DNA of 64,000 nt from Actinocorallia populi (GTDB lineage: Bacteria > Actinomycetota > Actinomycetes > Streptosporangiales > Streptosporangiaceae). The position numbers were made by a program, and so were the translations under genes. Under the pieces are notes generated by a model. It searched no databases, was not told where the DNA came from, and was given only the letters and a program-made list of their open reading frames with translations. The stretch is from contig NZ_PVZV01000002.1 in the NCBI RefSeq assembly GCF_002995495.1, forward strand, positions 186,001 to 250,000. The letters run 5' to 3'. Positions 41,166 to 50,850 of this stretch are shown piece after piece (position 1 is the first letter of the stretch; each line of letters begins with the position of its first letter).

Positions 41166-41810
41166 TTAGAAGACGGAAGTCGGCGGGTGGATGTCCGAGA
41201 CCTGGATCGGGCCGGGGCACGGGCTCCACGCCTTGGCGAGCCGCACCGGGGCGTTCCCGGCGTCCCCGGGAGCCTGGAAGGCCAGCCCCGCGGCGTCGGG
41301 GCAGGACTTGCCGTCGGCGTCGTTGGCGTTGATGACCACATAGAGGACGGCCTTGCCGCCCTTCTCCAGGGTGACCTTCCCCGGCTTCCCGCCGATCGTC
41401 CCGAAGTCGGCGGGGACGGAGGCGGTCTCGAACCCCTTCACCCGGGCGCCCTCGGCGTCGTAGGGGTAGACCTCGGGCCGTCCCTGGAGGGTGCACAGCG
41501 CCCCGCTGTTGGTGATCTCCAGTCGCTGGATGTGGGTGCCCGCGCCGCCCTGCCCTCCGGCGGCGGCCAGGGCGAGCTGGGGGTTCTTGCAGGCGGGCGT
41601 GCCCGCCGGGGCGGGCGGCGCGGTGGAGGCGGCGGGCGTCGGCCGCGTCTCGATCTCGTGCGGCACGGGGACCGAGGGCGCGGCCTGCTCGGAGCGTTCG
41701 GGGGAGCCCTGGGCGGACCTCTCCTCCCCGCCGCCCCCGCAGGCGGACAGCGCCAGCCCGGCGAGCACGGCGGTGGCGGCGAGGGTGAGGGGGGATCGTC
41801 CGGAACGCAT
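41166..41810 (-). CDS. DUF4232-type lipoprotein
   Basis: 214 aa. Signal peptide and lipobox TLAATAVLAGLALSAC (Cys about residue 24) followed by a Gly/Pro/Ala-rich tether, then a domain with THIQRLEITNSGALCTLQGRPEV and a paired-Cys pattern typical of DUF4232. It is attached to the outer face of the membrane; function unknown. ATG at 41810 with GAGGAG upstream; longer frame to 41933 is not supported. It lies 59 bp upstream of the M16 gene in the same direction. Confidence 0.88.
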   Translation of the reverse strand: MRSGRSPLTLAATAVLAGLALSACGGGGEERSAQGSPERSEQAAPSVPVPHEIETRPTPAASTAPPAPAGTPACKNPQLALAAAGGQGGAGTHIQRLEITNSGALCTLQGRPEVYPYDAEGARVKGFETASVPADFGTIGGKPGKVTLEKGGKAVLYVVINANDADGKSCPDAAGLAFQAPGDAGNAPVRLAKAWSPCPGPIQVSDIHPPTSVF

Positions 41811-41913
41811 GGGTCTCCTCGGTGGCCGGGGTCGGCGGACGTCTTGGAGTCTGCCCCAAATGCCACGAAGAGTGGGAAACGCCGGAGAACCGCGAGGTCG
41901 CGGGGGAAAGCAG

Positions 41914-41945
41914 AAGGCCCTGTAGGTGATCACCTACAGGGCCTT
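41914..41945. terminator. 32-bp perfect palindrome downstream of tRNA-Arg
   Basis: Arms AAGGCCCTGTAGGTGA and TCACCTACAGGGCCTT form a perfect 16-bp inverted repeat without a loop base. On the minus strand it follows the tRNA 3' end by about 10 bases and is followed by CTGCTTTCC. Likely the tRNA terminator; it can also stop transcription in the other direction. Confidence 0.7.
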
Positions 41946-41955
41946 CTCCCTGATG

Positions 41956-42027
41956 CGCTCCCGGCAGGATTCGAACCTGCGCTTTTGCCTCCGGAGGGCA
42001 ACGCTCTATCCCCTGAGCTACGGGAGC
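41956..42027 (-). tRNA. tRNA-Arg (anticodon CCG)
   Basis: Minus-strand cloverleaf: acceptor GCTCCCG/CGGGAGC, D arm GCTC-AGGGGATA-GAGC, anticodon stem TTGCC/GGCAA with loop CTCCGGA (anticodon CCG, U33 present), T arm GCAGG-TTCGAAT-CCTGC, discriminator G. CCA is not encoded. It reads CGG, a frequent Arg codon in this genome. Confidence 0.95.
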
Positions 42028-42163
42028 TCGCAACGACAAGAAGATTACCAGGATTCCGGAGGAGGCGCGCACCCGTTCACGAGCGCGGCGGCCGAAGGCG
42101 ACGGCGCGCGGAAGTCAGCGCGCCGACGGCGTTCGTTTTCGTGCGGCGCGGGGTGCGGCGGGT

Positions 42164-42169
42164 TAGCCT
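42164..42169 (+). promoter_or_regulatory. -10 box of leaderless response regulator gene
   Basis: TAGCCT ends 6 bases before the ATG at 42176, with no SD in between. Confidence 0.4.
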
Positions 42170-42175
42170 CGGTTG

Positions 42176-42622
42176 ATGGCTGAGAGTCTCGGGCGGGTAC
42201 TGGTCGTCGACGACGACGAGGTGATTCGGCAGCTGATCGCGGTCAACCTCCAGCTCGAGGGGTTCGAGGTGCACACCGCGGTGGACGGGTGGGACTGCCT
42301 GGAGCGGGTGCGCGGGGTGGCCCCCGACGTGATCACGCTGGACGTGATGATGCCCCGGCTGGACGGGTGGGAGACCGCCGTCCGGCTGCGCGGCGATCCG
42401 CGGACCGCGGGGATCGGGGTGGTAATGATCACCGCACGGGCGCAGGAGCGGGACGTCGACCGGGGCGTGGGGATCGGTGTCGACGCCTACGTGACCAAGC
42501 CCTTCGACCCGGCCGAGCTGATCCGGACGGTGCGGGCGCTGGCACTGCGCGCGGCGGGCGCGCGGGGCGCCGGCGGCGGGGAGGGGCGCGAGCCGCTCCC
42601 CGGCCGCGCCAACGGGGTGTGA
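42176..42622 (+). CDS. Single-domain response regulator
   Basis: 148 aa, receiver domain only: VLVVDDDEVIRQLI (acidic pocket), VITLDVMMPRLDGWE (phospho-acceptor Asp), MITARAQ (Thr) and VTKPFDPAEL (Lys). A short Gly/Ala/Arg-rich tail follows, without output domain. Such CheY-like proteins act by protein contact; the partner kinase is not nearby. It is encoded just upstream of nrtL and divergent from tRNA-Arg. Confidence 0.92.
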   Translation: MAESLGRVLVVDDDEVIRQLIAVNLQLEGFEVHTAVDGWDCLERVRGVAPDVITLDVMMPRLDGWETAVRLRGDPRTAGIGVVMITARAQERDVDRGVGIGVDAYVTKPFDPAELIRTVRALALRAAGARGAGGGEGREPLPGRANGV

Positions 42623-42652
42623 AACCTGTCGTTTGTCCAGATGCTGGTCGGC

Positions 42653-42658
42653 TACCCT
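42653..42658 (+). promoter_or_regulatory. -10 box of leaderless nrtL gene
   Basis: TACCCT ends 7 bases before the GTG at 42666; no SD lies between. Confidence 0.4.
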
Positions 42659-42665
42659 CGGTGCC

Positions 42666-43316
42666 GTGACTCCCGGTGACGTGAACGAGGCGGTGCTGGC
42701 CGCGGTGGACGTCGTGTACGGCCTGCGGCTGGCCGACGCGTCGATCACCTGGGAGGACACCTACGTCTCGCCGGTCGCCCCGCGGCACCGGCTGGACCCG
42801 GCGCCGCTCGCCGGGCGGTTGCGGCGGCACCGGCACATCTCACATGTCGAGACGCGCGGACCGGGCCTGCTGGCGCTGCACCTGGCCGTCCCGGGCCGGA
42901 TCGCCGCGGCCGTCGCCGGGGACGAGGGATACGGCCGGGGTGAGATGATCGAGGGGTCCTGGGACGACTTCCCCAGGACGTTCGACAACCCCGGATTCCG
43001 TGTGCGTTTCGCCTATGAGCGGGCCTGCGCGGTGGAGCGCCGGGCCCGTGATCTCCAGGTGCCGCCGGGCGACCCGGCGGCGTTGACCGCGCCCGGGGAG
43101 CTCAGGCTGCTCGGGCTGCTGGCGGGGTTCGAAGGGCACCGAAAACCGATGCTCCAGCTGGAACGGATCGCGGACGCCTACCACGACGTCCACGAGAGTT
43201 CCCGCGAGGAGCCCACCCCGCTGCACGGCGCCCGCGTGATCCTCGCCGGAGCCGTGCGCGTCACCTTGAGGAACGGGCTGAGCAGGCTCGGCGAGACGGC
43301 AAGAGAGAGATTGTGA
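42666..43316 (+). CDS. nrtL: ArgS-related anticodon-binding protein (NrtL-like)
   Basis: 216 aa. The C-terminal half is a DALR anticodon-binding domain like that of arginyl-tRNA synthetase ([19 protein letters not shown] ... [32 protein letters not shown]); the catalytic HIGH/KMSKS domain is absent. Actinobacteria keep this truncated ArgS relative directly upstream of lysA, as here. Function unknown. The GTG start is leaderless by the -10 box; its stop overlaps the lysA start by 4 nt, so it is the first gene of the lysA-hom operon. Confidence 0.88.
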   Translation: MTPGDVNEAVLAAVDVVYGLRLADASITWEDTYVSPVAPRHRLDPAPLAGRLRRHRHISHVETRGPGLLALHLAVPGRIAAAVAGDEGYGRGEMIEGSWDDFPRTFDNPGFRVRFAYERACAVERRARDLQVPPGDPAALTAPGELRLLGLLAGFEGHRKPMLQLERIADAYHDVHESSREEPTPLHGARVILAGAVRVTLRNGLSRLGETARERL

Positions 43317-44707
43317 GCAGAGTTCATCCCGCGGGCGACCGGCATGCCGACGTCCTGACCGAAGACCACCCGATGCCGCCCCCGGCGGACCTGAACGCCC
43401 TGGCCCCGGTGGTGTGGCCGCGCACCGCCCGCCGGGTGGAGGGCGCCCTGCAGGTCGGCGGAGTCGACGTCCGCGACCTGGCGCGCGAGTTCGGCACCCC
43501 GCTGTACGTCCTGGACGAGGAGGACGTGCGCCAGCGCGCCCGCGAGTACGCCGCGGCCTTCTCCGACGGCAGCGTGCACTACGCCGGCAAGGCGTTCCTG
43601 TGCGGCGCGCTCGTGCGCTGGCTGGCCGAGGAGGGCCTCGGCCTGGACGTGTGCTCCGGCGGCGAGCTGGCGCTGGCACTGGCGGCGGGCTTCCCGCCCG
43701 AGAAGATCACCCTGCACGGCAACAACAAGTCGGTCGGCGAGCTGGTCGCGGCGCTGGAGGCCGGGGTCGGGCACATCGTGGTCGACTCCTTCGAGGAGAT
43801 CGCCCGCCTGGGCTACCACGCCGAGCGGCTCGGCGTGCGCCCCAAGGTCATGATCCGGGTGACCACCGGCGTCGAGGCGCACACCCACGAGTTCATCGCC
43901 ACCGCCCACGACGACCAGAAGTTCGGGCTCTCCCGCAACTCCGGCGCGGCGCTGGAGGCGGCGCGGCGGGTGCTGGCGCTGCCCTCGCTGGAGCTGGTCG
44001 GCCTGCACTCCCACATCGGCTCGCAGATCTTCGAGACCGACGGCTTCGAGATCGCCGCGCACCGCGTCGCCGAGCTGCTGGTGGCCATCCGCGACGAGCA
44101 CGGCGTGGTGCTGCCCGAGCTCGACCTCGGCGGCGGCTTCGGCATCGCCTACCTGCCGGGCGACGACCCGATCGACGCCAAGCTGATCGCCGACAACATG
44201 CGCCGGATCGTGGCCAAGGAGTGCGGCTCCTACGGGCTGCCGGTGCCGAGGCTGACGGTCGAGCCCGGCCGGGCGATCATCGGCCCCGGCGGGATCACCC
44301 TCTACGAGGTCGGCACGATCAAGGACGTCGAGGGCATCCGCACCTATGTGAGCGTCGACGGCGGGATGAGCGACAACCTCCGCACCGCCCTCTACGGCGC
44401 CGAGTACACCGCCGGTCTGGTCAGCCGCGAGTCCGAGGCCGCACCCATGCTCAGCAGAGTTGTCGGAAAGCACTGCGAAAGCGGGGACATCGTGGTGCGT
44501 GACCTATGGTTGCCCGAAGATATTGCGGCAGGGGACCTGGTGGCGGTCGCCGCCACCGGTGCGTACTGTCGGTCGATGGCGAGCAACTACAACTACTTGA
44601 CCAAGCCGGCCGTGGTGGCGGTCCGGAACGGCGAGGCGCGCGTCATCGTCCGCAGGGAGACCGTGGACGACCTGTTGAGGCTTGATGCGGAGGTTGGTGA
44701 GTCGTGA
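43313..44707 (+). CDS. lysA: Diaminopimelate decarboxylase
   Basis: 464 aa, PLP-dependent group IV decarboxylase making L-lysine from meso-DAP. The PLP Lys is in [14 protein letters not shown] and [10 protein letters not shown] line the barrel, [12 protein letters not shown] binds phosphate, EPGRAI follows, and the second-site Cys is in HCESGDIV. Longer N-terminus than E. coli LysA, as usual in actinobacteria. Overlaps nrtL (GTGA) and hom (GTGA), so the three are translationally coupled. Confidence 0.97.
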   Translation: MSRVHPAGDRHADVLTEDHPMPPPADLNALAPVVWPRTARRVEGALQVGGVDVRDLAREFGTPLYVLDEEDVRQRAREYAAAFSDGSVHYAGKAFLCGALVRWLAEEGLGLDVCSGGELALALAAGFPPEKITLHGNNKSVGELVAALEAGVGHIVVDSFEEIARLGYHAERLGVRPKVMIRVTTGVEAHTHEFIATAHDDQKFGLSRNSGAALEAARRVLALPSLELVGLHSHIGSQIFETDGFEIAAHRVAELLVAIRDEHGVVLPELDLGGGFGIAYLPGDDPIDAKLIADNMRRIVAKECGSYGLPVPRLTVEPGRAIIGPGGITLYEVGTIKDVEGIRTYVSVDGGMSDNLRTALYGAEYTAGLVSRESEAAPMLSRVVGKHCESGDIVVRDLWLPEDIAAGDLVAVAATGAYCRSMASNYNYLTKPAVVAVRNGEARVIVRRETVDDLLRLDAEVGES

Positions 44708-45987
44708 AACCGGTGCGGGTGGCGTTGCTCGGGTGCGGTGTGGTCGGCACCGAGATCGTCCGGCTGCTGCACGAGCAGTCCGACGACCTGGCGGCCCGGG
44801 TGGGCGCTCCGGTCGAACTGGCGGGCATCGCGGTCCGCCGGCCCGACCGGGTGCGCTCCGGGGTGCCCAGGGAGCTGCTGACCACGGACGCCATGGGCCT
44901 GGCCACCCGCGCGGACGTCGACCTGGTGGTGGAGGTGATCGGCGGGATCGAGCCCGCCAGGTCCCTGATCCTGGGCGCGCTGAAGACCGGCAAGTCGGTG
45001 GTGTCGGCGAACAAGGCGCTGCTGGCCGAGGACGGCGAGACGCTCTTCGCCGCGGCCCGCGAGTTCGGCGCCGACCTGTACTACGAGGCCTCGGTGGCGG
45101 GCGCCATCCCGCTGCTGCGGCCGCTGCGCGAGTCCCTGGTCGGCGACCGGATCCACCGGGTGCTGGGCATCGTCAACGGCACCACCAACTACATCCTCGA
45201 CCAGATGGACACCCACGGCGCCGGTTTCGCCGAGGCGCTGGAGGAGGCCCAGGAACTCGGATACGCCGAGGCGGACCCGACCGCGGACGTGGAGGCCTTC
45301 GACGCCGCCGCCAAGGCGGCGATCCTGGCCCGGCTGGCCTTCCACACCCCGGTGACGGCCGCCGACGTGTACCGCGAGGGCATCACCGAGGTCACCGCGC
45401 AGGACGTGGCGGGCGCCAAGGCCGTGGACTGCGTGGTCAAGCTCCTGGCCATCTGCGAGCGGTCCGAGGACCGCGGCGTCTCCGTGCGCGTCTACCCGGC
45501 GATGATCCCGCGCTCGCACCCGCTGGGCTCGGTCCACGGCGCGTTCAACGCGGTGTTCGTGGAGGCCGAGTCGGCGGGCAGCCTGATGTTCTACGGCGCG
45601 GGCGCGGGCGGCGCCCCGACGGCCTCGGCCGTGCTGGGCGACATCGTGGCGGTCTCCCGCAACCTGGTCAGCGGTGCCAGCGGTCCCGCCGAGACCAGCT
45701 ACGCGGCCCTGCCCGTGCTGCCCATGGGCGAGACGGTGACCCGCTACCACGTGCAGCTCGACGTGGCCGACCAGGCGGGCGTCCTGGCGCAGGTCGCCGA
45801 GGAGTTCGCCAAGAACGACGTCTCCATCCAGGCGGTCCGCCAGCAGGGCCACGGCGACGACGCCCAGCTCGTCATCGTCACGCACCGCGCCTTCGACCGC
45901 GCCCTGGCCGCCACGGTCGAGTCCCTGCGCTCCCACCCGTCGGTGCGGGAGGTCGCGTCGGTGATGCGCGTGGAGGGCGACCTGTAG
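44704..45987 (+). CDS. hom: Homoserine dehydrogenase
   Basis: 427 aa. NAD(P) fold [42 protein letters not shown] and the catalytic domain with [20 protein letters not shown]. The C-terminal ACT domain ([27 protein letters not shown]) predicts feedback control by threonine. It reduces aspartate semialdehyde to homoserine, feeding thrC and thrB downstream. Confidence 0.97.
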   Translation: MKPVRVALLGCGVVGTEIVRLLHEQSDDLAARVGAPVELAGIAVRRPDRVRSGVPRELLTTDAMGLATRADVDLVVEVIGGIEPARSLILGALKTGKSVVSANKALLAEDGETLFAAAREFGADLYYEASVAGAIPLLRPLRESLVGDRIHRVLGIVNGTTNYILDQMDTHGAGFAEALEEAQELGYAEADPTADVEAFDAAAKAAILARLAFHTPVTAADVYREGITEVTAQDVAGAKAVDCVVKLLAICERSEDRGVSVRVYPAMIPRSHPLGSVHGAFNAVFVEAESAGSLMFYGAGAGGAPTASAVLGDIVAVSRNLVSGASGPAETSYAALPVLPMGETVTRYHVQLDVADQAGVLAQVAEEFAKNDVSIQAVRQQGHGDDAQLVIVTHRAFDRALAATVESLRSHPSVREVASVMRVEGDL

Positions 45988-46064
45988 TCCGGGCGCGCGG
46001 CCGGCCGTCCGGAGTGGTTGTCCACATCCTGAACGCCCCTGGAACCGGCCCGCCCGTCAGCCAA

Positions 46065-46112
46065 TAGACTCAAGCCACCAGCCCGACCCGCACAACGGAA
46101 CCCCGCGCTGGT
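46065..46112 (+). promoter_or_regulatory. Candidate promoter and leader hairpin upstream of thrC
   Basis: TAGACT (46065-46070) is a possible -10. It is followed by a short ACCAGC / GCTGGT dyad (46077-46112) that runs into TTTT. With about 150 bp left before thrC this could be a leader or attenuator. No clear -35 box was found and the arms are only 6 bp, so the call is weak. The rest of 45988-46263 holds no gene. Confidence 0.25.
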
Positions 46113-46263
46113 TTTAAGGGAACGCTCGCCGCGGTCGGCGCCCGCCCGTCCGGACCGAGGATCCCGATCACCCCCCGAGGCGATCGAGATCCGAAGGGGG
46201 ACGGCGGATCCCGGGCGCCGATCGCAGCCGTGACGCAGTCGCGGCAGTCAGACAGGAGGGGCC

Positions 46264-47319
46264 GTGAGCGCTTGGCGCGGGCTGATAGAGGAATACCGTG
46301 ACCGGTTGCCGGTCACCGAGAACACTCCCGTGGTCACGCTGCTCGAGGGGAACACGCCGCTCGTCCCGGCGCCCCGGGTCTCCGCGCGGACGGGGTGCGA
46401 GGTCTTCCTCAAGGTCGAGGGCCTGAACCCGACCGGTTCGTTCAAGGACCGCGGCATGACGATGGCGATCTCCAAGGCGGCCGAGGAGGGCGCCAAGGCC
46501 GTCATCTGCGCCTCCACCGGCAACACCTCGGCCTCGGCCGCGGCGTACGCGGTGCGGGCGGGCATGACGTGCGCGGTGCTGGTGCCGCGCGGCAAGATCG
46601 CGATGGGCAAGCTGGCCCAGGCGCTGGTGCACGGCTCGAAGCTGCTGCAGGTGGACGGCAACTTCGACGACTGCCTGGAGCTGGCGCGCAAGCTGGCGGT
46701 GGACTACCCGGTGGCGCTGGTCAACTCGGTGAACCCGTTCCGCCTGCAGGGGCAGAAGACCGCCGCCTTCGAGATCGTCGACGCCCTCGGCGACGCCCCC
46801 GACGTGCACTGCCTGCCGGTCGGCAACGCCGGCAACATCTCGGCGTACTGGATGGGCTACAAGGAGTACGCCGCCGACGGGGTCTCCTCCCGGCGGCCCC
46901 GGATGATGGGCTTCCAGGCCAGCGGCGCCGCCCCGTTCGTGGCGGGCGGCCCGGTCGCCAACCCGCAGACGATCGCGACGGCGATCCGGATCGGCAACCC
47001 GGCCTCGTGGGAGCTGGCGAGCAACGCCAGGGACGAGTCGGGCGGCGCGATCGGCGCGGTCACCGACCGGCAGATCCTGGCGGCCTACCGGCTGCTCGCC
47101 CGCGAGGAGGGCGTGTTCGTCGAGCCCGCCTCGGCCGCCTCGGTGGCGGGCCTGCTGCAGGCCCGCGAGCAGGGCCTGCTGGACGCGGGCCTGAAGGTGG
47201 TCTGCACGGTCACCGGCAACGGACTGAAGGACCCGGACTGGGCGATCTCGGGTGCGCCCGCGCCGACCACCGTGCAGGTGGACGCGCACGCGGCGGCCTC
47301 GGCGCTCGGCCTGGCATGA
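46264..47319 (+). CDS. thrC: Threonine synthase
   Basis: 351 aa, PLP enzyme of the short bacterial type. [17 protein letters not shown] Lys in TGSFKDRGM, phosphate site [17 protein letters not shown] and [12 protein letters not shown]. Makes threonine from O-phosphohomoserine. GTG with CAGGAGG upstream. ATGA overlap with thrB. Confidence 0.97.
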   Translation: MSAWRGLIEEYRDRLPVTENTPVVTLLEGNTPLVPAPRVSARTGCEVFLKVEGLNPTGSFKDRGMTMAISKAAEEGAKAVICASTGNTSASAAAYAVRAGMTCAVLVPRGKIAMGKLAQALVHGSKLLQVDGNFDDCLELARKLAVDYPVALVNSVNPFRLQGQKTAAFEIVDALGDAPDVHCLPVGNAGNISAYWMGYKEYAADGVSSRRPRMMGFQASGAAPFVAGGPVANPQTIATAIRIGNPASWELASNARDESGGAIGAVTDRQILAAYRLLAREEGVFVEPASAASVAGLLQAREQGLLDAGLKVVCTVTGNGLKDPDWAISGAPAPTTVQVDAHAAASALGLA

Positions 47320-48254
47320 CGGCTCCGGACACCGCGGGCGCGCCCGCGTCGGCCCGGGTGACGGTCGAGGTGCCGGCCACCAGCGCCAACCTCGGCCCCG
47401 GGTTCGACGCGCTGGGCCTGGCCCTGTCGCTCTTCGACGAGGTGAGCGTGGAACTGGCCGGCGACGGCCTGGAGATCGTGATCCGGGGCGAGGGCGAGGA
47501 ACTGGCCGGGCTCGGCGAGGACCACCTGATCGTCGCGGTCTTCCGCCGGACGTGGGAGCGCATCGGGGGCGCCCCCCGGCCGGAGGGGCTGCGCCTGGAG
47601 TGCGTGAACCGCATTCCGCACAGCCGGGGCATGGGCTCGTCGTCGGCGGCGATCGTCGCGGGGATCACCGCGGCCCGCGCGCTGCACCCGGCGGGAGGCT
47701 CCTTCTCCGACGCCGACGCGCTGCGGCTGGCCACCGAGATCGAGGGCCATCCCGACAACGTGGCGCCCTGCCTGGCGGGCGGCCTGACGGTCGCCTGGAG
47801 CGGGGCGGACGGCCCGCGCCTGGTCCGGCTGGACCTGGACCGGGAGGTCACGGTCTTCGTCCCGGAGCAGCGGCTGGCGACCGAGCAGGCGCGCGGACTT
47901 CTCCCAGAAACCGTGTCGCATCACGACGCAGCGGCGAATTCTGGGCGCGCGGCCTTGCTCATCGCCGCGCTGACCAGCAAACTGGGCTACGACGTGCTGT
48001 TGGACGCGACCGAAGACCGGTTGCACCAGTCCTACCGGGCGCCCGCGATGCCGGGCTCGGCTGCGCTGGTGGAACGGCTCCGGCAGGCGGGAGTTCCGGC
48101 GGTGGTCTCCGGTGCCGGGCCTACCGTCCTGGCGTTCGGATGGCCGTCCTCCGGTTGGCCGGGTGTCGATACGGGTAATGGCTGGCATATACACCAGCTG
48201 AACGTCAGCCCCTTCGGCGCCCGTGTTCAGCCGCGCGATTCGCGGACACGCTGA
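47316..48254 (+). CDS. thrB: Homoserine kinase
   Basis: 312 aa, GHMP kinase. [19 protein letters not shown] at the N-terminus, ATP motif [29 protein letters not shown] near the end. Phosphorylates homoserine for ThrC. Start is the ATG overlapping the thrC stop; the open frame reaching back to 46395 is a shadow of thrC. Confidence 0.97.
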   Translation: MTAPDTAGAPASARVTVEVPATSANLGPGFDALGLALSLFDEVSVELAGDGLEIVIRGEGEELAGLGEDHLIVAVFRRTWERIGGAPRPEGLRLECVNRIPHSRGMGSSSAAIVAGITAARALHPAGGSFSDADALRLATEIEGHPDNVAPCLAGGLTVAWSGADGPRLVRLDLDREVTVFVPEQRLATEQARGLLPETVSHHDAAANSGRAALLIAALTSKLGYDVLLDATEDRLHQSYRAPAMPGSAALVERLRQAGVPAVVSGAGPTVLAFGWPSSGWPGVDTGNGWHIHQLNVSPFGARVQPRDSRTR

Positions 48255-48538
48255 CCTCAAGGAATCCAAGTGCACCCTGGTGGTGTTAGGCTGGAAGCCG
48301 CACCAGATGCCCCGCTCGGGGCCATAGGCCCATCGGCAGTGCCGATGCGCCCGTGCACCAGACTCTGCACTTCTGATTCCCTCGGGGCAGGGGACGAGTA
48401 CGCGATCATCTGGCTGTATTCAGAAATTCTCTCAGGCGGTCTGGAAAACGATCGCCGCGTTCGGCGCCCCCGCCGAAGCGAACCATCGGGTAGATCGGCC
48501 TCATCCGGCCCACACCCGCTCCCTGGGAAGGACCCTTT
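48255..48538 (+). promoter_or_regulatory. rho promoter and long 5' leader
   Basis: TAGGCT (48287-48292) is a likely -10, which would leave a leader of about 240 nt before the rho start. No ORF with an RBS is seen. Autoregulation of rho through premature Rho-dependent termination in its leader is known in other bacteria, and a long leader here is consistent. The lower half of the leader is AT-richer. Confidence 0.35.
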
Positions 48539-50533
48539 GTGAGCGAATCCAGCGAACTGCTGAACGAAGCGACGGGCGAAAAGCCCGCGCCGAAGCGCGC
48601 CCGCCGGGGCACCGGACTGTCGGCCATGGTGCTCCCCGAGCTGAAGACCCTCGCCTCCCAGCTGGGCATCAGCGGCACCACGGGGATGCGCAAGAGCCAG
48701 CTCATCGCTGCCATTCAGGAGAAGCAGGGCGGCGCGGCCGCGGGCGCGCAGGGGGCCGCCGCCAAGGCCGAGGCCAAGCCCGAGAGCGCCGCCAGGACCA
48801 CGGCCAGGACCCCGGCGAAGGCCGCCGAGGCCAAGGCGGAGAGCAAGCCCGAGAACAAGGCCGAGGCCCCGGCCGCCGAGAAGGCGGACAAGGCCGAGAA
48901 GCCCGCCGAGCAGGCTCCCGAGCAGCCGGCCAGGGCGGAGCGTCCCGAGCGCACCCGGCGCGGCCGCGCCGCGCAGCGCGAGGAGGCCGCCGAGGAGCAG
49001 GCCGAGAGTCGGCCCGCGGCGGAGAAGCCCGCCGAGGAGCAGCAGAGCGAGGGCGGTGGCGGCCAGCAGCGCGAGGGCCGCCAGCGCAGCCGCAACGGCC
49101 GTGAGCGCGGCGACCGCCAGCGGGACCGCGGCGAGCGTGGCGACCGCGGTGACCGCGGCGAGCGCGGGGACCGGGGTGACCGCGGCGGCCAGAACGAGCG
49201 CGGTGACCGCGGCGACCGTGGTGACCGCGGCGACCGTGGTGACCGCGGCCAGCAGGGCGACCGCGGTGACCGCGGCGGCCAGCAGGGCGGCGAGCACGAC
49301 GACGAGCGCGGTGGCCGCAGGGGCCGCCGGTTCCGTGAGCGCAACCGGGGCCGGGGCACCGGCCGCGAGCGCTACGAGGCCGAGCCGGTCGTCTCCGACG
49401 ACGACGTGCTGATCCCGGTCGCCGGCATCCTCGACATCCTCGACAACTACGCGTTCGTGCGCACCACCGGCTACCTGCCGGGCCCCAACGACGTGTACGT
49501 CTCGCTGGCCCAGGTCCGCAAGAACGGCCTGCGCAAGGGCGACGTGATCACCGGCGCGGTCCGCCAGGCCCGCGAGGGAGAGCGGCGCGAGAAGTTCAAC
49601 GCGCTGGTCCGCCTCGACACCGTCAACGGCATGGAGCCCGACCAGGCCCGCGGCCGGGTGGAGTTCTCCAAGCTCACCCCGCTGTACCCGCAGGAGCGGC
49701 TGCGCCTGGAGACCGACCCGGGCATCCTGACCACCCGGATCATCGACCTGGTCAGCCCGATCGGCAAGGGCCAGCGCGGCCTGATCGTCTCGCCGCCCAA
49801 GGCCGGCAAGACGATGGTGATGCAGTCGATCGCCAACGCGATCACCAAGAACAACCCCGAGTGCCACCTGATGGTCGTGCTGGTGGACGAGCGGCCCGAA
49901 GAGGTCACCGACATGCAGCGGTCGGTCAAGGGCGAGGTCATCCACTCGACCTTCGACCGTCCCGCCGAGGACCACACCACCGTCGCCGAGCTCGCCATCG
50001 AGCGCGCCAAGCGGCTGGTGGAGCTGGGCCACGACGTGGTCGTGCTGCTGGACTCCATCACCCGGCTGGGCCGCGCCTACAACCTGGCGGCCCCCGCCTC
50101 GGGCCGCATCCTGTCCGGTGGTGTGGACTCCACCGCGCTGTACCCGCCCAAGCGGTTCTTCGGCGCGGCCCGCAACATCGAGAACGGCGGCTCGCTGACC
50201 ATCCTGGCCACCGCGCTGGTGGAGACCGGCTCGCGGATGGACGAGGTGATCTTCGAGGAGTTCAAGGGCACCGGCAACATGGAGCTCAAGCTCAGCCGCC
50301 AGCTCGCCGACAAGCGCATCTTCCCCGCGGTGGACGTGGACGCCTCCAGCACCCGCAAGGAGGAGATCCTCATGGCCCCCGAGGAGCTGCGGGTGGTCTG
50401 GTCGCTGCGCCGGGTGCTGCACGCCCTCGACACCCAGCAGGCCCTCGAGCTGCTGCTGGAGAAGATGAAGGAGACCAAGTCGAACGCGGAGTTCCTGCTC
50501 CAGGTCCAGAAGACCACCGTCGCGCACGACTGA
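48539..50533 (+). CDS. rho: Transcription termination factor Rho with long Arg/Gly/Asp-rich insert
   Basis: 664 aa. Rho_N domain (MVLPELKTLASQLGISGTTGMRKSQLIAAIQ, about 22-60), then an extended insert of about 220 aa, first Ala/Glu/Lys-rich and then Arg/Gly/Asp-rich, then the primary RNA-binding domain (GILDILDNYAFVRTTGYLPGPNDVYVS), and the ATPase with Walker A SPPKAGKT, Walker B MVVLVDERPEEV and VVVLLDSITRLGRAYN. Such inserts are typical of actinobacterial Rho and bind RNA. GTG with GGGAAGGA upstream. Confidence 0.97.
   Translation: MSESSELLNEATGEKPAPKRARRGTGLSAMVLPELKTLASQLGISGTTGMRKSQLIAAIQEKQGGAAAGAQGAAAKAEAKPESAARTTARTPAKAAEAKAESKPENKAEAPAAEKADKAEKPAEQAPEQPARAERPERTRRGRAAQREEAAEEQAESRPAAEKPAEEQQSEGGGGQQREGRQRSRNGRERGDRQRDRGERGDRGDRGERGDRGDRGGQNERGDRGDRGDRGDRGDRGQQGDRGDRGGQQGGEHDDERGGRRGRRFRERNRGRGTGRERYEAEPVVSDDDVLIPVAGILDILDNYAFVRTTGYLPGPNDVYVSLAQVRKNGLRKGDVITGAVRQAREGERREKFNALVRLDTVNGMEPDQARGRVEFSKLTPLYPQERLRLETDPGILTTRIIDLVSPIGKGQRGLIVSPPKAGKTMVMQSIANAITKNNPECHLMVVLVDERPEEVTDMQRSVKGEVIHSTFDRPAEDHTTVAELAIERAKRLVELGHDVVVLLDSITRLGRAYNLAAPASGRILSGGVDSTALYPPKRFFGAARNIENGGSLTILATALVETGSRMDEVIFEEFKGTGNMELKLSRQLADKRIFPAVDVDASSTRKEEILMAPEELRVVWSLRRVLHALDTQQALELLLEKMKETKSNAEFLLQVQKTTVAHD
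49108..49290 (+). repeat. Nine-nucleotide repeats encoding RGD units in rho
   Basis: Many copies of CGCGGCGAC/CGCGGTGAC in frame give repeated Arg-Gly-Asp. The array is prone to slippage but any whole-unit change keeps frame. It encodes the intrinsically disordered RNA-binding insert. Confidence 0.75.
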
Positions 50534-50560
50534 TCACCTGACGCCTGACCGAGGCCTCGA

Positions 50561-50597
50561 CGGCAGGGCCCGCACGCATCCCGTGCGGGCCCTGCCG
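50561..50597 (+). terminator. Rho gene terminator hairpin
   Basis: A perfect 16-bp stem CGGCAGGGCCCGCACG / CGTGCGGGCCCTGCCG with a 5-nt loop, 27 bp after the rho stop. No U-tract, as usual for this genome. Confidence 0.75.
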
Positions 50598-50653
50598 CTG
50601 TCCGGGCGCCTTCACCCACCGCCATCCGCAAGCCCCGCCCTCGCGCCCGTCGC

Positions 50654-50850
50654 CTTCCGCCTGCCGCCACCTGGGCGCTTCCGGCCAGCCGGACGCGGTG
50701 CCCTCCGGCTGGCCGGAGGGTTTCTCCGCCTTTCGGGTCGGGCTGCCTTGCCGTTGTCTGGTATCGGTATTCGAGGCTTCCGTCTGCCGCCGTCTGGGGG
50801 CTTTCGTCTGCCGGATACGGCGCTCTGCGGTCTGTCGGCGGGGCTCGCCG
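50654..50850. repeat. Degenerate direct repeat, 123-bp spacing, downstream of rho
   Basis: A segment starting CTTCCGCCTGCCGCC at 50654 recurs in degenerate form from 50777 (CTTCCGTCTGCCGCC), the two being similar over about 60 bases. They fill most of the 456-bp gap (50534-50989) between rho and the histidine kinase. Open frames on both strands reflect the repeats and carry no start signals, so I call the stretch non-coding. Confidence 0.5.

Noticed and set aside
49108-49290. CRISPR-like or regulatory repeats within rho
   Set aside because: Nine-nucleotide codon-phased repeats encode the known type of disordered Rho insert.
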